NCBI GenBank assembly: GCA_002392275.1
Contig: DGGQ01000079.1
Location: forward strand, 1-28,283
DNA length: 28,283 bases
Source: Treponema sp. UBA3870
GTDB lineage: Bacteria > Spirochaetota > Spirochaetia > Treponematales > Treponemataceae
Direction of reading: 5' to 3'
Shown here: one piece after another, positions 15,244-22,493 of the stretch
How positions within the stretch are numbered: the stretch's first letter is position 1
Layout: every line of letters begins with the position of its first letter
The notes under the pieces: generated by a model
Databases searched by the model: none
Told to the model about the DNA's origin: nothing
What the model saw: the letters and a program-made list of their open reading frames with translations, nothing else
Position numbers and translations under genes: made by a program

Positions 15244-16272
15244 TTACAAAAGATTACGAATCTCCTGCGCAATCAAATTCCGTCTACAAATTCTTTTTGC
15301 TGCATCAAGTTCTATTGCTGCGGCCGGCATTCCAAAAACCGCACACGTTGACTTGTCCTCCGCAATTGTAAATCCGCCGTTGTCAACAATTTTTAAGCAT
15401 CCTTCCGCGCCATCACGTCCCATACCGGTCAGAAGAACCGCAAGACATGCCTCCCTGTACAATGCCGCTGCGCTCCTGAAAAGTTTGTTAACCGCTGGAC
15501 GCAGAAATCTTTCGGGAGGCTCGTCCGAGAGTTTCAGAACCGGAAGCTCCCTGGAATTAACATAGTCAATTTCAAGATGCCTGTCCGCTGGAGCCATGTA
15601 CACATTTCCGGGCTTCGCAACCATGCCGTCCTCAGCAAGATGCATTGGTGTGTTCGGGCAGCAGTTGTTGAACCACTCGACCATTTTTTCATCCGCGCCA
15701 ATCTCTATGTGCTGGACGTAGAGAATCGGTAGCGGAAAGTTTTTCCCAAGACCGGTCAGCACTTCCTGAACAGCAGTAGGACCACCGGTTGACGCTCCTA
15801 TGCAGAGAACCTTGTATCCACCGGAAGACTTCTTTTTATGTGCTGCAAAATCATCGGGAAGGTCGGATGCTCTTCCTCCATGCGGCCTTGTCTTGAGGTT
15901 GTCCTTTATCTGCTGTATGATTTCACCCATCGCCTTGGAGCTGTAGTTGCTGAACGAAGGTTTTTTCACAAACAAAAATGCCCCGCTGGATTTGGCATCA
16001 TCCATGTCCCCACTGTCGTCCGAATAGAGGCACACGGGAATTCCAAATTCGCCGGAAATAATCTTTGTCGCATCGGCTCCCGTCATCTCGGGCATGTCGC
16101 AGTCGCTCACAACAAGATCCACAGCATTCTCACGGCAGAAGTCCACCGCCTTGCGTCCGTTTGAAAGGGAAGAGATTATTGAAAAATCACCGTCACCTTT
16201 GAGGGCCTTCTCAAAAATCCCCCTGGCAATTGCCGAGTCATCAACTATGACTGTCCGAATTTTTCCGCTCAT
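15244..16272 (-). CDS. cheB: Chemotaxis methylesterase/glutaminase CheB
   Basis: CheB removes receptor methyl groups and deamidates receptor glutamines. The 342-residue protein has an N-terminal receiver (1-125) with acidic pair D11/D12, phospho-site D57, Ser at the Thr/Ser position and the KKP lysine, all intact, so it should be phosphorylatable. After a glycine/lysine linker comes the esterase domain (153-342) with catalytic Ser161 (GASTGG), His188 (VQHI) and Asp287 (GMGRDG). It overlaps cheW by four bases (ATGA). The kinase that would phosphorylate it is not in this window. Confidence 0.95.
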   Translation of the reverse strand: MSGKIRTVIVDDSAIARGIFEKALKGDGDFSIISSLSNGRKAVDFCRENAVDLVVSDCDMPEMTGADATKIISGEFGIPVCLYSDDSGDMDDAKSSGAFLFVKKPSFSNYSSKAMGEIIQQIKDNLKTRPHGGRASDLPDDFAAHKKKSSGGYKVLCIGASTGGPTAVQEVLTGLGKNFPLPILYVQHIEIGADEKMVEWFNNCCPNTPMHLAEDGMVAKPGNVYMAPADRHLEIDYVNSRELPVLKLSDEPPERFLRPAVNKLFRSAAALYREACLAVLLTGMGRDGAEGCLKIVDNGGFTIAEDKSTCAVFGMPAAAIELDAAKRICRRNLIAQEIRNLL

Positions 16273-16727
16273 ATATCCTCACCCGAAAGGTCCCTGAGCA
16301 TGGCAGTCTCCAGTCTGTCTGCATCGAAAAGCGGAACCATCTTCTGCTTATATTTTACCCGGTCCTCGAAAACATCCTCGACCTCCGGTTCAAAGAAGAC
16401 TTCTATGTTTGAAATGTGGACACAGAAATGGTCATCCTCACGTCTGAAAAGAATAAAAACATTTTCTGGAATGTCCGACTCCGGCTCGTTGTCCAGCTTC
16501 AGAGTGTTGATTACGGTGTACGGATTTCCACGACAGTTCAATACCCCCTCTATGTATGGAGGCACAAACGGGATATGGTGGATTTTCGCACCGTACATGA
16601 TTTCCTGAATCAACGTTGACTTGAAGGCATACCTGTGCTTGTCGATTGTGAACACAAGATACGAGCTTGCATTTACATCAACATTCTGAGTGTCCTTCTC
16701 CTTTGCCTTGACCAGATTCTGTCTCAT
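16269..16727 (-). CDS. cheW: Chemotaxis coupling protein CheW
   Basis: CheW links receptors to CheA in the array. This 152-residue protein is one CheW domain, with the typical start YLVFTIDKHRYAFKSTLIQE (23-42), the HIPFVPPYIEGVLNCRGN core (56-73) and a C-terminal strand VKYKQKMVPLFDADRL. It follows the MCP gene by 18 bp and overlaps cheB by four bases. Since the operon has no ordinary CheA, this CheW probably bridges the operon's MCP to the CheA-like protein, though it could also join an array containing a CheA encoded elsewhere. Confidence 0.93.
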   Translation of the reverse strand: MRQNLVKAKEKDTQNVDVNASSYLVFTIDKHRYAFKSTLIQEIMYGAKIHHIPFVPPYIEGVLNCRGNPYTVINTLKLDNEPESDIPENVFILFRREDDHFCVHISNIEVFFEPEVEDVFEDRVKYKQKMVPLFDADRLETAMLRDLSGEDI

Positions 16728-16745
16728 GTATTTGCCACCACCCTT

Positions 16746-18536
16746 CTATTTTTTTTCAGCCGAATTCACGGAGTTGTTGAGCTGCTCGCTCATTCCACGG
16801 ATATGCTCAGCCGCCGAAGAGATTGTGTCCGTGGCCACTGTAAAGTTTTCGACACCAGCGGAAATTTGTTTCAGCGCAATCAGAATCTGCTCGGAGGATG
16901 TCGTCTGCTGCTGGATTATCTCGGTGATGTCGCTCGCGCTGGACGCTGTTATTTCAGCCGAATCCCTAATGCTCGCAAAACGTTCCGCAAGACCCTTTGC
17001 ATTTTCGTAGCCCGCGTTGATTTTTTCCGTACCGCTTTCAGATGCCAGAATCAACGAGTCGGATGAGTGCTGGATTTCGTTAATCTTCTCCTTGATTTCC
17101 TTGGTTCCATCAATGATTCCATCCGACAGACGGCGGATTTCGTTTGCGACTATGCGGAAGCTCTTTCCCGCCTCGCCCGCGCTGGATGCCTCAAGTTCCG
17201 CGTTGAAAGCGATAATCTTTGCCTGGTCCGCAACATTGTTGATGAGCGTAACGATGTCCCAGATGCTTTCAATTCTTTCGCTGAGGATTTTCATTCCGTC
17301 AATGGTCTGCTGGTTCGCGTCAAAAATTGCATGGAGCTGTGCAACGTTCTGCTCGATGGAAGAAACACCTGTAGCAACATCCGCGGATGTCTTTTCGGAA
17401 ACCTTGGACACGTCACGGATTTTGGACGCAATGCTTTCGGAAAGTGCGTTGGAATCCTCCATCGTTGCGACAATTTCCTTTACGGCCGCGCTCTGGTCCT
17501 GTGCTGTGGCTGCGTTTTCCTTTGCGGACACAACAAGGTTCTGCGTCTCCTCAAAAAGATCCTCGCCAAGTTTCTGCTCGCCCTCACGCATTTTCCTTAT
17601 CGTCCTGATGTTCATAATCGAAGCGAAAATGCTGAACGCAATCAGGAGAATCTCGAATGTCAGGATTGTGTTCGAGAGTCTGCCGGAAAAGTCAACCTTC
17701 GGTCCCTCAATCACTATGTACCACGGAGCCTTTCCAACCTTGCATACGGCATAGAAACTATTACCCTTGATCTCGGACTTTTTTTCGCCATTCAGCCAGG
17801 TCTTTATGTCGCCTTTGAACCTTGTGTCGTCAATCCACTTGTCGCGCAGAACCTTCGATGCGTCAAGGTTCGTCATGTAGGTTCCATTTTGGTTGATTAA
17901 ATCCATCCGGGAATTCTTGGAGATGGACATCTTTCTGAGCATCGCAAGAAGCTGGTCCATAAGTATGTCGCTTCCTACAACACCCTTTATGTTGCCGTCC
18001 TTGCCCTTCACCGCCTTGGAGATTGTGACAGCCATCGCCGATGTTTCGGAATCAACATAGGGGTCCGAAAAACAAAGCTCGCCATGTGCCTTCACCGCCG
18101 AAGTAAACCAGTCGCGCTTGGTCATGTCAACGCTCTCGGGAGGAACATATCCGTTGCTGTGGGCAAAGAATCCACCCTTGGAAACCGGGGTCACGGTCAT
18201 ATAGTAAAACGATGAGGCGTACTCAAGATTCTTGGCAAAGGTCCGTACCAGGGTGTCAAGAATTTCCTGCGAGTCATCGGTAAGCTCGCCAAAATTCGCA
18301 AAATTCTCCACATTGACGATTACCGGGTCCATCTTCTCCAGGACATTGGAGTTGAGAGTCTCGACCGACCCCTGCAGCTGGGCGTTTATGTAGTAGTCCA
18401 GAATCTGCCCGGTTATCATATAGAAAAACGTACAGGCTCCGATTGTGAGAATCAACAGGGGAAAAAGCATTCCCAGAAACAGTTTTCGGGACTTCTTTTT
18501 TGTGGACATCTTGTCAAAATTATTCTTCCTAGACAT
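16746..18536 (-). CDS. Methyl-accepting chemotaxis protein with dCache sensor
   Basis: The 596-residue receptor has TM1 (19-42), a periplasmic region of about 245 residues and TM2 (288-308). The periplasmic part is a dCache_1-like ligand-binding domain (KRDWFTSAVK at 140-149, FSDPYVDSETSAMAVTISKA at 156-175). No HAMP domain is evident; a short linker leads to the signalling helices. The hairpin tip reads NVADQAKIIAFNAELEASSA (434-453), a variant seen in spirochaete MCPs in place of the classical DQTNLLALNAAIEAA. There is no C-terminal CheR-docking pentapeptide. I chose the ATG at 18536 because GGAG lies six bases upstream; an in-frame TTG at 18548 overlaps that site. It is the first gene of the chemosensory operon. 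Confidence 0.93.
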   Translation of the reverse strand: MSRKNNFDKMSTKKKSRKLFLGMLFPLLILTIGACTFFYMITGQILDYYINAQLQGSVETLNSNVLEKMDPVIVNVENFANFGELTDDSQEILDTLVRTFAKNLEYASSFYYMTVTPVSKGGFFAHSNGYVPPESVDMTKRDWFTSAVKAHGELCFSDPYVDSETSAMAVTISKAVKGKDGNIKGVVGSDILMDQLLAMLRKMSISKNSRMDLINQNGTYMTNLDASKVLRDKWIDDTRFKGDIKTWLNGEKKSEIKGNSFYAVCKVGKAPWYIVIEGPKVDFSGRLSNTILTFEILLIAFSIFASIMNIRTIRKMREGEQKLGEDLFEETQNLVVSAKENAATAQDQSAAVKEIVATMEDSNALSESIASKIRDVSKVSEKTSADVATGVSSIEQNVAQLHAIFDANQQTIDGMKILSERIESIWDIVTLINNVADQAKIIAFNAELEASSAGEAGKSFRIVANEIRRLSDGIIDGTKEIKEKINEIQHSSDSLILASESGTEKINAGYENAKGLAERFASIRDSAEITASSASDITEIIQQQTTSSEQILIALKQISAGVENFTVATDTISSAAEHIRGMSEQLNNSVNSAEKK

Positions 18537-18592
18537 ACGGCACTCCAATCAATGTTTCGGGGGATAAAAAGTTTAAATGGTCCCCTTGAATC

Positions 18593-18621
18593 TTTATCGG
18601 ACTGTTTTTTGTGGCACTTTA
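18593..18621 (-). promoter_or_regulatory. Sigma28 (FliA)-like promoter of the chemosensory operon
   Basis: On the minus strand, TAAAGTGC (TAAA at 18618-18621), then TCCGATAA (CCGATAA at 18594-18600). The sigma28/sigmaD consensus is TAAA, 15 bp, GCCGATAA/T; here the spacer is 16 and the first base of the -10 is T rather than G. Transcription would begin near 18586, about 50 nt before the MCP start. No better sigma70 promoter is visible in the 184-bp divergent region. Confidence 0.6.
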
Positions 18622-18685
18622 TCAGTGGAAATTCGACAAAAAATAGCTTTTTTGCTGAAAAAAAGTCATTTCCCGGGTTTTCTGT

Positions 18686-18714
18686 TTGTAAAATCCTCTA
18701 TTTAATGTTATTAT
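18686..18714 (+). promoter_or_regulatory. Promoter giving a leaderless diguanylate cyclase mRNA
   Basis: TTGTAA (18686-18691), 17 bp, TATTAT (18709-18714). With the usual distance to the start point, transcription would begin at about 18721, the A of the ATG itself. There is no purine-rich ribosome-binding site upstream of this ATG. Confidence 0.6.
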
Positions 18715-18720
18715 TTTATC

Positions 18721-19803
18721 ATGCTGCAACGAATTTTGAACTTGCTTTTTTATGCCGGGCTGGACAAGGAATCCTACAGACAGATTCACGATGAAATGAT
18801 CCGGAGCAACAGCAAAAACATTCTGGGATTTTCGGCAATCGTGGCTTTCTCGCTCTTTTGCCTGACAATATATGCCATGATTAGCGGCGGGGCAATCTAC
18901 AAGAACGTCCCTACCTATATCGCCACATGCGTGATTTTTATCACAATGTTCGTAATCAACAAGACCCTTGGAAAAAAACATCCGATGGTGGTCATGTGCA
19001 GCGTCTACATCTTCATGATGGCCCTTCTTGTGTTCGGAATCTACATGGGCGTCTTCCTTTCCCCAAAGCAGGCGACCGTATCCTTCATAGCCATAATGAT
19101 GACGCTCGCGGGTCTTTTCTACGTCAAGCCAATCGGTTTCATAGGTGTGATACTGACATCCGTTGTTGTCTACCTGATTCTCGCCACAAGACTGCTGGAG
19201 GGAACCGTCCTTACCGCGAACCTCGTCAACTCAGTCACATACGGATTTTTGAGCCTCGCGACCGGGACGTACATAATGACAATCAAGGCGTCGAAGTATC
19301 ACACGGACAGAATCAACGAATTCCTTTCCCTGACCGACCAGATGACAGGGCTTGGGAACAGACGCAAGTTTGAGGCAAAGCTTGACGAGCTAAGGAAATA
19401 CCTAAAGCCTGTCACCGTAATCACGATGGACATCAACAACCTCAAAAAGACGAACGACACTCTGGGCCACAAGGCTGGCGATGAACTTATCAAGGGCTCG
19501 GTGGAGTGCATACTCGCTACGTTCGGAAAACATGGCGAAAGTTTCAGGACCGGCGGCGACGAGTTTGTGACATTCACGACCGACATTTCGTCAATTGAAA
19601 AGGAGCTGACGGAGGAGTTCATGGAAAAAGTGAAGTCCTGGAAGGAAAAGACAGTCCACACGCTCTCAATCTCGTTCGGGCTGATTTCATCCACCGACCA
19701 CCCCGAGATGAACATAGACGAACTTGTTACCGAATCAGACAGGCTCATGTACGAGGCCAAGGCAAACTATTACAGAACCATGCGTCAGGAAAAAAGAAAA
19801 TAG
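18721..19803 (+). CDS. Membrane-bound diguanylate cyclase (GGDEF)
   Basis: This 360-residue protein should make c-di-GMP from two GTP. The N-terminal half has about six TM segments (roughly 33-55, 63-81, 88-110, 114-132, 136-156, 166-186) without a recognisable named sensor. The catalytic domain (200-360) has the intact motif TGGDEF (277-282), metal-binding Asp237 (TMDIN) and the DQMTGLGNRR start. The inhibitory RxxD site that should lie five residues before GGDEF is missing (GKHG is there), so feedback inhibition through that site is unlikely. The gene is divergent from the chemosensory operon and the start has no ribosome-binding site. Confidence 0.93.
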   Translation: MLQRILNLLFYAGLDKESYRQIHDEMIRSNSKNILGFSAIVAFSLFCLTIYAMISGGAIYKNVPTYIATCVIFITMFVINKTLGKKHPMVVMCSVYIFMMALLVFGIYMGVFLSPKQATVSFIAIMMTLAGLFYVKPIGFIGVILTSVVVYLILATRLLEGTVLTANLVNSVTYGFLSLATGTYIMTIKASKYHTDRINEFLSLTDQMTGLGNRRKFEAKLDELRKYLKPVTVITMDINNLKKTNDTLGHKAGDELIKGSVECILATFGKHGESFRTGGDEFVTFTTDISSIEKELTEEFMEKVKSWKEKTVHTLSISFGLISSTDHPEMNIDELVTESDRLMYEAKANYYRTMRQEKRK

Positions 19804-19814
19804 ATTCAGGAAAT

Positions 19815-19854
19815 CCAGCATTCTGGCGGCAGACGCTTTGCTGGCATTTTACAG
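19815..19854 (+). terminator. Possible weak terminator after the GGDEF gene
   Basis: CCAGC (19815-19819) can pair with GCTGG (19840-19844), followed by CATTTTAC. A competing small hairpin CCAG/CTGG (19815-19826) exists. The T-run is short, so read-through into the reductase gene is possible. Confidence 0.25.
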
Positions 19855-19877
19855 TCAACCACTAAGGAGGGGTTATC

Positions 19878-20861
19878 ATGTACATGGCAAAAGACTCTCG
19901 CTACGACAAAATGAAGTACAGACGCTGCGGAAAGACAGGTCTTCTTCTACCGGAAGTCTCTCTTGGATTCTGGCACAACTTTGGCGACACCGGAAATTTT
20001 TCGACAATGGAGGAGATGTGCTTCACGGCATTCGACAACGGAATCACACACTTCGACCTTGCGAACAACTATGGTCCCAAACCAGGAAGCGCGGAAAAAA
20101 ATTTCGGACGCATATTCAGGGAAAATTTCCGTCCCTACCGCGATGAGATGATAATCAGCACAAAGGCCGGCTACGAAATGTGGAAAGGTCCCTATGGAGA
20201 CGGAGGCAGCAGAAAATACCTAATCGCCTCGCTGGACCAGAGCCTCTGCCGCATGGGGCTTGACTATGTGGACATCTTCTATCACCACAGGATGGACCCG
20301 AACACGCCGCTCGAAGAAACAATGGAAGCCCTCGCCCAGATTGCAAGAAGCGGAAAGGCGCTCTACATAGGACTCTCGAACTACGACGGACCCACGCTGG
20401 ACCGTGCGGAAAAAATACTCTCGGAGCTCCATGTGCCGTTCATAATCAACCAGAACAGCTACAGCATCCTGAACCGCACAATCGAAAACAATGAACTCAA
20501 ATCCGAATCCGCAAAACTTGGCAAAGGGGTAATCTGTTTTTCACCGCTCGCGCAGGGACTTCTGACCGACCGCTACCTGAAAGACATCCCTGAAGACAGC
20601 CGTGTAAAAACCGACGGAAGATTTTTGACCAAAGAAAAAGTCGAAAGCGTCCGTGAAAAAATTGTCCGTCTGAACGAGATTGCGAAAAAAAGGAACCAGA
20701 CCCTCGCGGAAATGGCCCTGTCATGGATACTTAAGGACGGGGACATAACATCGGTTCTGATTGGAGCCTCACGCCCCTCGCAGATTCTGGACAACATAAA
20801 GGCAATCGAAAACACCTCGTTCACAACGGAGGAACTTGCGGCCATAGACAATGTGGTTTAA
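19878..20861 (+). CDS. Aldo/keto reductase, YghZ/glyceraldehyde-phosphate reductase type
   Basis: The 327-residue NADPH-dependent oxidoreductase has a complete AKR catalytic tetrad: Asp60 and Tyr65 in HFDLANNYGP, Lys96 in STKAGY and His137 in YHHR. The segments YGPKPGSAEKNFGR and DIFYHHRMDPNTPLEE resemble the YghZ group, which reduces small aldehydes such as L-glyceraldehyde 3-phosphate and methylglyoxal. The exact substrate cannot be told from sequence alone. A strong AAGGAGGGG site lies before the ATG at 19878. It is cytoplasmic, with no signal peptide, and its C-terminus appears complete. The region after it is decayed. Confidence 0.9.
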   Translation: MYMAKDSRYDKMKYRRCGKTGLLLPEVSLGFWHNFGDTGNFSTMEEMCFTAFDNGITHFDLANNYGPKPGSAEKNFGRIFRENFRPYRDEMIISTKAGYEMWKGPYGDGGSRKYLIASLDQSLCRMGLDYVDIFYHHRMDPNTPLEETMEALAQIARSGKALYIGLSNYDGPTLDRAEKILSELHVPFIINQNSYSILNRTIENNELKSESAKLGKGVICFSPLAQGLLTDRYLKDIPEDSRVKTDGRFLTKEKVESVREKIVRLNEIAKKRNQTLAEMALSWILKDGDITSVLIGASRPSQILDNIKAIENTSFTTEELAAIDNVV

Positions 20862-20883
20862 AAAAGAGAAACTATCCGTATGA

Positions 20884-21386
20884 CACATTGATGCATACAT
20901 TTTCGACACAAAAGTTTTAATCGAACAGAAAGGAAGCAAAATCGACATTCACAAGGCTTATGAACAGAGTGACGGAGCGATTCTCACTCCTTTTGAGCAG
21001 GCCAGGCGTTATGCCGATGAGCTTCCGAATTCAATTCGCCCTCGCTGGATTGTCGTCTGCAATTTTTCTGAGTTTTTGATTTACGATTTGGAAAAGCCTC
21101 ATGCAGAACCTCAGCAGATTTTCCTGAAAGATTTACCGAAAGAATTTTACCGGTTGCAGTTCCTCGTTGACCAAAAGAACGAGAACATCCACCGGGAAGA
21201 AGAAATTTCAATCGAAGCTGGAAAAGCGGGATGCATTACACGAGCATCCAGAACATTCACAAGGTAATCGACCCGCTCTTTAAAGAAAATGCGGGCAATG
21301 AAACTCTTAAAAAATCTGCCGTTCATTTTTACGAGTTAGATGAAAATTTTGTTTACTGTTTTGAGAATAAAATTTTAGCCAACTGA
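20884..21386 (+). pseudogene. Remnant of a type IIG-like (MmeI-type) restriction-modification methyltransferase
   Basis: Two pieces of one ancestral gene are visible in different frames. From 20890 the frame reads DAYIFDTKVLIEQKGSK, LTPFEQARRY, RPRWIVVCNFSEFLIYDLEK, LPKEFYRLQFLVD and NIHREEEISIEAG, matching the N-terminal nuclease-like part of large SAM-dependent DNA methyltransferases. Near 21222 it breaks, and another frame continues GMHYTSIQNIHKVIDPLF, a segment that in intact proteins lies about 120 residues further on. So an internal deletion plus a frameshift has joined distant parts. A stop (TGA, 20881-20883) precedes the first piece and no start codon is visible. The SAM-binding and catalytic NPPF-type motifs are missing, so it cannot be active. 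Confidence 0.8.
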
Positions 21387-21656
21387 AATTTCAAAGCGAT
21401 ATCATTAGATTGGGAGTGCAGAATGGGACGAAAGCGATGATGGAAATTTCCGCCTGACATATCTCTTGGCTGAAAAAAAGCTTGCCATGGCTGATACGGA
21501 CAAAACAATCCAGGAGGAATACTCGGATGGAGTTTTCTGGGAGAGAAACACAAAACAATGCCCAAGGGGATGAACTTACAAGGATTCCAATCACCAACAC
21601 TCGACACAGAGCATCGGGGGATTCAAGCCTACAAACGAATAAAAGTTTTCCAGAAA
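21387..21656 (+). other. Non-genic stretch with unassigned ORF fragments
   Basis: Short open frames remain, for example 21409-21573 (containing LTYLLAEKKLAMADTDKTI) and 21570-21674 (starting MNLQGFQ, ending KKFDKF), the second overlapping the first stop as ATGA. Neither has a ribosome-binding site or a recognisable family. Together with the preceding pseudogene they look like debris of a former accessory insertion. Confidence 0.35.
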
Positions 21657-21660
21657 AAAT

Positions 21661-21689
21661 TTGACAAGTTCTGAAACAAGGTATATATT
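21661..21689 (+). promoter_or_regulatory. Near-consensus sigma70 promoter of a small RNA
   Basis: A perfect TTGACA (21661-21666), exactly 17 bp, and TATATT (21684-21689). Transcription would begin near 21696. No gene with a ribosome-binding site follows on this strand; the transcript would end at the terminator at 21747-21788. Confidence 0.8.
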
Positions 21690-21695
21690 GATAGT

Positions 21696-21788
21696 TAGCT
21701 TGTAATAAGCTGATAAACTCTCTCCGATGTTCAGGAAACTGAACGGTAAGCTCCGGGTGGATGTCATCCATCTGGAGCTTATTTTTTT
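21696..21788 (+). ncRNA. Candidate small non-coding RNA, about 93 nt
   Basis: Downstream of the strong promoter lie three hairpins: AGCTT/AAGCT (21697-21711), GTTCAG-GAAA-CTGAAC with a GNRA tetraloop (21729-21744), and a long terminator stem TAAGCTCC/GGAGCTTA (21747-21781) with an inner TGGAT/ATCCA helix, followed by T7 (21782-21788). An 11-17 nt A/C/T-rich single-stranded stretch (ATAAACTCTCTCCGA, 21713-21727) between hairpins one and two would be free to pair with targets, and its CTCTCTCC is complementary to Shine-Dalgarno-like purine runs. I do not recognise SRP RNA, 6S RNA, tmRNA or a known riboswitch in it. An ATG at 21727 opens 34 codons but has no ribosome-binding site. Confidence 0.65.
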
Positions 21789-21806
21789 CCATCACATTCT
21801 ACCTGT

Positions 21807-22493
21807 TTACTCCAGTCCCTTTTTTCTGTAGGCGACCACAAACAGGACAATGAAAAGCAGAGTGTTCGCACCAATGATTGCTAGTCCCTTGCCACCTATC
21901 GCGCTCCATGACATTGAGCTGAACGCATTCATAAGCTGCTGAGTGTAGACAAACTGAGCCACAATGGAAATTTTTTCATTGAACATTGAAAGCATTGGAG
22001 CAAAGGCAAGCAAGATTATAATCGGCATGACCATCGATGTCGCCGTCATCTGGTTTTTTGAGCAGATTCCGACACAGGCTCCGACTATTGTTGAGACAAA
22101 AAATCCAAGAGCCATTATGCACAGATAAAATGGAATCACGCCTGGCTCAATGACGGTCGTAATCAGACATGCGCCAATCATGCAAATTATCCAGACATAC
22201 GAGCATATTCCCGTCAGATACTGCCATGGCTTTACGTTCGCCATCATCAAAACTCGGAGAGTATTTTTTTCTTTCTCCTCCGAAATGATTGCGGCCACCG
22301 CCATTGTTGGCGACATTCCAAGATACATCACGGAAAACATTCGGGCAAAATAATATTTAGGCATACCCTCTATATGTATAAGATTTTCCATGATGATTGT
22401 GAAAAATGGAAAGAGTATGAACTGAATCAGTATTGTCTTATTTTTCAGCGTGTCCTTGAACTGTTTTTTTATGATTATAAAAATGTTTCTCAT
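21807..22493 (-). CDS. ABC-2 type transporter permease
   Basis: The 228-residue inner-membrane protein has about six TM segments (roughly 21-39, 52-69, 96-118, 122-145, 158-175, 203-222) and the cytoplasmic ISEEKEKNTLRVLM motif (70-83) characteristic of ABC-2 permeases. It forms an exporter with the ATPase encoded immediately upstream; its ATG directly follows the ATPase stop. Such pairs export drugs, peptides or lipids. The substrate is unknown. The protein is at the short end of the family and lacks the large extracellular loop found in longer members. Confidence 0.88.
   Translation of the reverse strand: MRNIFIIIKKQFKDTLKNKTILIQFILFPFFTIIMENLIHIEGMPKYYFARMFSVMYLGMSPTMAVAAIISEEKEKNTLRVLMMANVKPWQYLTGICSYVWIICMIGACLITTVIEPGVIPFYLCIMALGFFVSTIVGACVGICSKNQMTATSMVMPIIILLAFAPMLSMFNEKISIVAQFVYTQQLMNAFSSMSWSAIGGKGLAIIGANTLLFIVLFVVAYRKKGLE

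Noticed and set aside
17017..17900. Long plus-strand open frames (245 and 277 codons) opposite the dCache MCP gene
   Set aside because: They lie entirely antisense to a well-supported receptor gene, have no ribosome-binding site or recognisable domain, and have serine/phenylalanine-rich composition typical of reverse-complement reading.
21696..21788. SRP (4.5S) RNA or 6S RNA
   Set aside because: The GGAAGGAAGCAGC core of SRP RNA is missing, and the fold is three separate hairpins rather than one long rod or the open bubble of 6S RNA.
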